Origin: an uncultured Eubacteriales bacterium
GTDB lineage: Bacteria; Bacillota; Clostridia; Oscillospirales; Acutalibacteraceae
Direction: 5' to 3'
DNA length: 64,000 nt
Assembly (NCBI GenBank): GCA_948537335.1
Contig: CAOUJG010000005.1
Span: forward strand, 300-64,299
The position numbers were made by a program, and so were the translations under genes. The notes beneath the pieces were generated by a model. The model was not told the origin of the DNA. It was given only the letters and a program-made list of their open reading frames with translations, and did no database searches. This document shows positions 59,748-64,000 of this stretch, piece by piece (the stretch's first letter is position 1; every line of letters starts with the position of its first letter).

Positions 59748-60548
59748 ATGAAGAAGTTTAAACAGAAAAAAAGACCGGCAAAGGTCAAAAATGCGAACTT
59801 GGCGATTAACTATAAAATAAGGTCACGGCTGATTTATTGCGCGATATTTTGCGCGATTTCTGCTGTGTGCTTGTTTTTTTCTTCGATGATTCTTTTTCGG
59901 ACGAAGTACATAGACGTCAACACCAATGACATTGACGCGGCCGCAAGGGGCGCGGTTTACGAAAATTTGGGGATAAATCGAGGCGACAATCTTCTTCTAA
60001 TAGACGAAAACGCAGTTAGCAAGAGGCTTGAGGACGCGATTGTGGACGTGGATTGCGTAGAGATCGAAAAAAAGTTTCCGGACGCCATTTTCATAAACGT
60101 GAAGAGGGCAAACAAAGCGTTTGACATAGAGTCTGCTGGCGGGGAGTACATTGCAGTAAGCAGCAAGGGCAAGGTTTTAGCGGTCTCGGATGCCCACGAA
60201 GAGGGACTGATTCTTTTAAAGGGGACGGAGCCGGAGTCCTTTGAGGTTGGCAGAAAGGTTACATATAAGGATAAGTCGGTGGAGAAGAAGATATCGGAGT
60301 TTATTGAAATGATGAACGCGAATAATCTTGAAAAAACGACGGAAATAGACTTTAATAATGGGCATTTGTTCTTTGCCACTTACGACGGCCGGGTGAGGAT
60401 AAACTTTGGATTTTACGAGAATATGGACTATAAAATAAAGACGGCGGCCGAGATCATAAATACGAAGCTGGGCGCGGCAGAAAGCGGAACGCTGGATCTT
60501 GCGGAAGTTTTTGAAGAAAACCGGTCGTATTTTACACCAAACTATTAA
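59748..60548 (+). CDS. ftsQ: FtsQ/DivIB division protein
   Basis: The 266-aa protein has a basic tail, one membrane segment (LIYCAIFCAISAVCLFFSSM), a POTRA domain (about 55-120: LGINRGDNLLLIDENAVSKR, VEIEKKFPDAIFINVKR) and a beta domain with a C-terminal tail. The POTRA arginine/lysine-proline signature of FtsQ is present as KKFPDAI. It links FtsL/DivIC with the PBP in the divisome. Start is 6 bases after murA. Confidence 0.88.
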   Translation: MKKFKQKKRPAKVKNANLAINYKIRSRLIYCAIFCAISAVCLFFSSMILFRTKYIDVNTNDIDAAARGAVYENLGINRGDNLLLIDENAVSKRLEDAIVDVDCVEIEKKFPDAIFINVKRANKAFDIESAGGEYIAVSSKGKVLAVSDAHEEGLILLKGTEPESFEVGRKVTYKDKSVEKKISEFIEMMNANNLEKTTEIDFNNGHLFFATYDGRVRINFGFYENMDYKIKTAAEIINTKLGAAESGTLDLAEVFEENRSYFTPNY

Positions 60549-60785
60549 TTTTTGCCCTTTATTTTCTAAATGTGATATAATTTTCGCAACTATAATTTGG
60601 CTTGCAGATAGTGAAAACCCGCCAAATCGATGGTGAGAATGTATACAAAATTCATTTTTTGTGCTAAAAAAGAAATAAATTTTATTAAATATCTTGAAAT
60701 TTTTATAGTAATGTGTTAAATTAAAAAATGAGATGGTTTGTAGGTTTTTATATGGAAGATATTTGTAAAACAGGAGGTACATTAA

Positions 60786-61970
60786 ATGCCATTTGAGTTG
60801 GAAAATAATTTGGATAATATAGTTCAGATCAAGGTTATAGGAGTAGGTGGTGGCGGCGGCAATGCTCTCGATAGAATGGTGGCTTCGGGGCTTAAGTGCG
60901 TTGATTTTGTTACTGTTAACACGGACAAGCAGGCCCTGCAGCGCTCGAAGGCCGGCACTAAGATTCAAATAGGAGAAAAAATTACAAACGGAAAAGGCGC
61001 AGGTTCTAAGCCGGAAATTGGCCAAAAATCGGCAGAAGAAAGCCGTGAGGAAATCGCCCAAGCCATAAAAGGAACAGACATGGTTTTCATCACAGCCGGA
61101 ATGGGCGGCGGAACGGGAACGGGCGCAGCTCCAGTTGTTGCTAAAATCGCTAGAGAAATGGGCATTTTGACTATTGGAATCGTGACGAAGCCGTTTGCGT
61201 TTGAGGGTAAGCGAAGAATGGAGCAGGCCGAAAACGGGATCGCTAACCTTAGAGAACACGTGGATTCTTTGGTGATAATCCCGAACGAACGGCTAAAATA
61301 TGCCAGCGAACAGAGGATAACGCTGCTTAATGCCTTTTCTGTCGCGGATGATGTTTTGCGCCAAGGCGTGCAGAGCATTTCGGACTTAATCTTGTTGCCG
61401 GGACTTGTTAACTTGGACTTTGCAGACGTAACTGCCGTTATGAAGGACGCCGGGTACGCACACATGGGCGTTGGAAGGGCTTCTGGCAAGGACAAAGCCG
61501 AAGCGGCGGCCAATATGGCGATCTCGAGCCCGCTTTTGGAGACGGCAATAAACGGCGCAAAGGGCGTCATAATAAACATCACTTCTTCGCCGGACATTGG
61601 CTTGGATGAGATTGAAACGGCTTCTACGATGATTGCAGAGCAGGCCGACCAAGAGGCAAACATCATATGGGGTGCGGCTTTTGACGAAAACATGGAAGAC
61701 GAAATGAGTGTCACTGTGATTGCTACGGGATTTTCTGACGTATCAAGTCCAAAGTCTGACCCAAAGTTAGCCTATGCAGGCAAATTTGTTAATAATAAAA
61801 ATGAAAAACATCCGATTACCGCGGGGGCAAGCAGTAACTCAGAGAGCAAAACTAGCGATGATTCGGATAAGTACCTAAAAGAGACCAGGCCCGGCCAAGC
61901 TGTGAGCTTTGAGGAAGAAGACGACACCTTTTACGATATAATGTCAATCTTTAACCGCAAGCAAAATTAA
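60786..61970 (+). CDS. ftsZ: Cell division GTPase FtsZ
   Basis: FtsZ polymerises into the division ring. The 394-aa protein has [17 protein letters not shown], the tubulin signature [26 protein letters not shown], the T7 loop LVNLDFADV and a variable linker from about 325. The C-terminal peptide [16 protein letters not shown] is where FtsA, SepF or other partners bind. ftsA is not in front of it. AGGAGG precedes the ATG; a 237-base A+T-rich gap upstream probably holds a separate promoter. Confidence 0.98.
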   Translation: MPFELENNLDNIVQIKVIGVGGGGGNALDRMVASGLKCVDFVTVNTDKQALQRSKAGTKIQIGEKITNGKGAGSKPEIGQKSAEESREEIAQAIKGTDMVFITAGMGGGTGTGAAPVVAKIAREMGILTIGIVTKPFAFEGKRRMEQAENGIANLREHVDSLVIIPNERLKYASEQRITLLNAFSVADDVLRQGVQSISDLILLPGLVNLDFADVTAVMKDAGYAHMGVGRASGKDKAEAAANMAISSPLLETAINGAKGVIINITSSPDIGLDEIETASTMIAEQADQEANIIWGAAFDENMEDEMSVTVIATGFSDVSSPKSDPKLAYAGKFVNNKNEKHPITAGASSNSESKTSDDSDKYLKETRPGQAVSFEEEDDTFYDIMSIFNRKQN

Positions 61971-62009
61971 AGCTGTGGCGGCACATTGGCGCATGGCACA
62001 AAAAATAAA

Positions 62010-62037
62010 CCCGCACTAAATCTAAGTGCGGGCTTTT
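62010..62037. terminator. Terminator between convergent ftsZ and spoVS
   Basis: CCCGCACT at 62010-62017 pairs with AGTGCGGG at 62025-62032, followed by CTTTT; A-rich sequence on the other side lets it serve spoVS too. Confidence 0.85.
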
Positions 62038-62059
62038 CGTTTGCTGCTTACGATATTGC

Positions 62060-62320
62060 TTACTTCGTTTCTACCACGAGTTTAACGGCTGTGCGGTCCT
62101 CGCCATCGATGGTAACGTTCACGAATGCCGGGATGCAAATCAGCTCGACCCCGGTGGGTGCCAGATACCCTCGCGCAATGGCGATGGCTTTGATGGCCTG
62201 ATTAACCGCGCTGGCTCCAACTGCCTGAATTTCTACAGAATTATGTTCACGTATAACGCCAGCAATCGCGCCAGCAACGGAATTTGGAGCCGACTTTGAC
62301 GAAACTTTTAGAATTTCCAT
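62060..62320 (-). CDS. spoVS: Stage V sporulation protein S
   Basis: SpoVS is a small Alba-like protein that affects entry into sporulation and coat/core dehydration in B. subtilis. The 86-aa protein is near-invariant in the family: VSSKSAPNSVAGAIAG, IQAVGASAVNQAIKAIAIAR, FVNVTIDGEDRTAVKL. GGAGG precedes the ATG. It follows ymdB by about 210 bases, the same neighbour order as in Bacillus. That gap is A+T-rich with no gene seen. Confidence 0.97.
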   Translation of the reverse strand: MEILKVSSKSAPNSVAGAIAGVIREHNSVEIQAVGASAVNQAIKAIAIARGYLAPTGVELICIPAFVNVTIDGEDRTAVKLVVETK

Positions 62321-62532
62321 ATTAAATCCTCCATTTTTAGTATTATATTACGTCTTCAATAATATAATATATGCAATTTTTATATTTTGCAATAGATTTT
62401 TGAATAAAATTTATGTTATTTTTCATTTTCGTTAAATCCTATCGAAAGACAAGGTAATTTTTTATTATTTGCCAAGGGAGCAAAAATAAACAACAATTTA
62501 TCACAAATATTTTGTGCGAAATTTGCATAAAA

Positions 62533-63309
62533 TTATCCAGTAATTGTCAGACGATTTACACTTTGCGTTTTTTTGGTAGACTCATCAATGTCAAAAATTA
62601 TACAATCCACCTTACATTTTCCAGTTGCGTTTTCAAACCGAACGGGCATCTTTGTCTTAATCTTCCTAATCACCAGGTCAACCCGCACGCCAAGGGCAGA
62701 GTCAATCACGCCAGCCATGCCAACGTCAGTAATATAGCCGGTTCCGCGCGGAAGAATGCATTCGTCGGCGGTGGGAACGTGAGTGTGCGTGCCAAAAAGG
62801 GCAGAGATCCGGCCGTCAAGATAAAACCCTAAAGCTCGCTTTTCGGAAGTCGCTTCGGCATGGAAGTCCACAATGACAATGGCGTCGCTACCGGCATTTG
62901 CAAGGATCCGATCGGCGGTTTTAAAGGGACAATCGAGGTTCTCCATAAATATTGTGCCCATAAGATTGATGACAACCAACTTGTTTTTGTTGACGTCCAG
63001 GGTGCAAACGCCGCTGCCGGGGGTGCTTCTGGAGGGGTAGTTAGCTGGCCGAATCAGGCGAGGCTCGTTGCCAAAGGTTTTAAAGATCTCGCGACGTCTA
63101 AAAGAGTGATTCCCCGCCGTAATGACGTCCACGCCGCTTTTAAAAAGATAATCGGCAGAAAATGGGGTAATCCCGTTCCCGTCGGCCGAATTTTCTCCAT
63201 TCGCAATAACCAAATCTATTCCATGGGCTTTCCTCAAGCCGGCGAGCTGTTCCCGCAAAAAATTACAACCGATGCTGCCCACAACATCGCCAATAGCAAG
63301 CACTTTCAT
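62533..63309 (-). CDS. ymdB: YmdB-family metallophosphoesterase
   Basis: The 258-aa phosphodiesterase (TIGR00282 type) has metal sites in LAIGDVVGSIG (Asp), ANGENSADGNGITP (Asn, Asp), AGNHSFRRREIF (Asn-His), VDFHAEATSEK and GTHTHVPTADE. B. subtilis YmdB hydrolyses cyclic nucleotides and affects biofilm and motility decisions. Synteny with spoVS is conserved; the usual rny gene (RNase Y) is not seen upstream here, where dpaB lies. Confidence 0.94.
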   Translation of the reverse strand: MKVLAIGDVVGSIGCNFLREQLAGLRKAHGIDLVIANGENSADGNGITPFSADYLFKSGVDVITAGNHSFRRREIFKTFGNEPRLIRPANYPSRSTPGSGVCTLDVNKNKLVVINLMGTIFMENLDCPFKTADRILANAGSDAIVIVDFHAEATSEKRALGFYLDGRISALFGTHTHVPTADECILPRGTGYITDVGMAGVIDSALGVRVDLVIRKIKTKMPVRFENATGKCKVDCIIFDIDESTKKTQSVNRLTITG

Positions 63310-63396
63310 TACAATCAGCCCTTTTCAATGCATTATTTAAAATTATACCATAAAGTCACCAAAAAAGCGACGCGCAGTGGTGTTAAAAAAGGTAAG

Positions 63397-63969
63397 CTAT
63401 CTAAAAAGTGGCTGAATTTGGTACCCCATAAATGCCGACTCCATCGCTGGAACGATAAGATCAAAGTGCGCGACCAAGGAGGCCGGCTTTTTGATGGGAT
63501 CATCTTGGGACATGGGCACAAAATAAAAATTTTTTCTGCTAAGCATCGCACCAAGATTTTGAGCGCATCCGGCAAGTCCGTCGTTTGTGGCAAGCGCGAT
63601 AAGAACGGGACGCTGGCCTCGCAGATGAGATTTTACGGCCATCGTTACAGATGTGTCTATTGTAGAATTTGTGAGCTTACTTAGAGTATTCCCGGTGCAC
63701 GGCGCAATAATCATGATGTCCGTTAATTTTTTGGGCCCAATCGGCTCCGCCCGTTCTATAGTGTGGATTATTTCCTTTTGACAAATGCTCTCTATTTTTT
63801 TTCGAAAGTCCGCAGCCTTGCCAAATCTGGTGTCGGTGAAGTACGCGGTGTGAGACATAATGGGCAAAACGTCGTACCCCGAGTCTGCCAGCAGTTCCAT
63901 TTGAGGGATAGCCCTTGAAAACGTGCAAAAAGAGCCGCACATAGCAAAGCCGACCTTTATATCGATCAT
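63397..63969 (-). CDS. dpaB: Dipicolinate synthase subunit B
   Basis: DpaB (SpoVFB) with DpaA makes dipicolinic acid, the calcium chelator of the spore core. The 190-aa flavoprotein-like (Rossmann, UbiX-type) subunit has VGFAMCGSFCTFSRAI, MIIAPCTGNTLSKLTN and PVLIALATNDGLAG, all family marks. GGAGGG precedes the ATG at 63969. dpaA is expected directly upstream, at the window end. It is normally sigma-K dependent, so it would need excision of the element at the start of this window. Confidence 0.95.
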   Translation of the reverse strand: MIDIKVGFAMCGSFCTFSRAIPQMELLADSGYDVLPIMSHTAYFTDTRFGKAADFRKKIESICQKEIIHTIERAEPIGPKKLTDIMIIAPCTGNTLSKLTNSTIDTSVTMAVKSHLRGQRPVLIALATNDGLAGCAQNLGAMLSRKNFYFVPMSQDDPIKKPASLVAHFDLIVPAMESAFMGYQIQPLFR

Positions 63970-64000
63970 AATTGACCCTCCTCAATCATGTTGTATATCG
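63966..64000 (-). CDS. dpaA: Probable 3' end of dpaA (partial)
   Basis: One minus-strand frame stays open from the window edge to a TGA at 63968-63966 that overlaps the dpaB ATG (ATGA). It would end NMIEEGQL. Position and coupling fit dipicolinate synthase subunit A, but only about 10 codons are visible, so the name rests on gene order. Confidence 0.35.
   Translation of the reverse strand, partial: IYNMIEEGQL

Noticed and set aside
60216..61259. Minus-strand open frame opposite ftsQ and ftsZ
   Set aside because: Antisense to ftsQ/ftsZ and crosses their spacer; no domain or ribosome site.

Overview
The window reads as chromosome of an anaerobic, endospore-forming Clostridia bacterium, probably a gut Oscillospirales/Ruminococcaceae-like lineage (an inference from gene content, not a taxonomic proof). 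Support: many sporulation genes (sigK 3' half, alpha/beta-type SASP, spoVM, sipL, spoIVA, pdaA, spoVS, dpaB), ThyX instead of ThyA, Firmicutes operon orders (DUF1934-argS, rpmG-secE-nusG-rplK-rplA, mraZ-rsmH-ftsL-pbp), an LPXTG protein with a class B sortase, and frequent GTG/TTG starts. The first 2.3 kb is clearly more A+T-rich than the rest.

Layout. 1-2710: right end of a skin-like element. A large serine recombinase abuts and overlaps the 3' half of sigK, broken at the Asn-Glu codons where the Bacillus subtilis skin element also sits. 2747-6792: thyX-tmk-mltG-U32 peptidase. 7072-7164: tRNA-Ser. 7202-8693: a decayed small gene and a GT8 glycosyltransferase. 8834-13512: a second type IIA topoisomerase pair and a small companion. 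13649-18737: small enzymes, then ddl-murI-DUF1934-argS on the minus strand. 19876-22366: L33, SecE, NusG, L11, L1, with two L1-arm-like RNA leaders. 22474-31770: SASP, ComEA-like, membrane M23 protein (possibly SpoIIQ), galU, FUSC protein, dCMP deaminase, rsmA, an aldolase-like gene, a HAD phosphatase, and an LPXTG protein with SrtB. 31918-36955: udg, then a spore-envelope locus: spoVM and a 47-aa membrane protein on the minus strand, divergent from sipL-spoIVA-pdaA. 37238-38741: a double-glycine-leader Cys-rich peptide, then corA behind a proline-rich 33-codon leader ORF. 38841-43699: BcrA-type ABC exporter with a palindromic operator, and a PBP with an FHA-SEDS fusion. 43911-49199: two M16 proteins, lgt, lepA. 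49258-50224: tRNA-Glu, tRNA-Met and a TtcA-like protein. 50449-61970: condensed dcw cluster from mraZ to ftsZ, without murE, murF, murD or ftsA. 62060-64000: spoVS, ymdB, dpaB and the probable end of dpaA.

How the genes fit together. Two themes dominate: peptidoglycan and division (ddl, murI, mraY, murG, murA, three SEDS/PBP genes plus a second PBP, mltG, ftsL/Q/Z) and spore formation. SpoVM, SipL and SpoIVA are the three parts of the clostridial coat basement layer and lie within 4 kb of each other. PdaA (cortex delta-lactam), DpaB (dipicolinate), SpoVS, SASP and sigma-K add late sporulation functions. The points most worth checking are the interrupted sigK, the spoVM-sipL-spoIVA-pdaA locus, the orphan double-glycine peptide and the candidate peptide-controlled corA leader.
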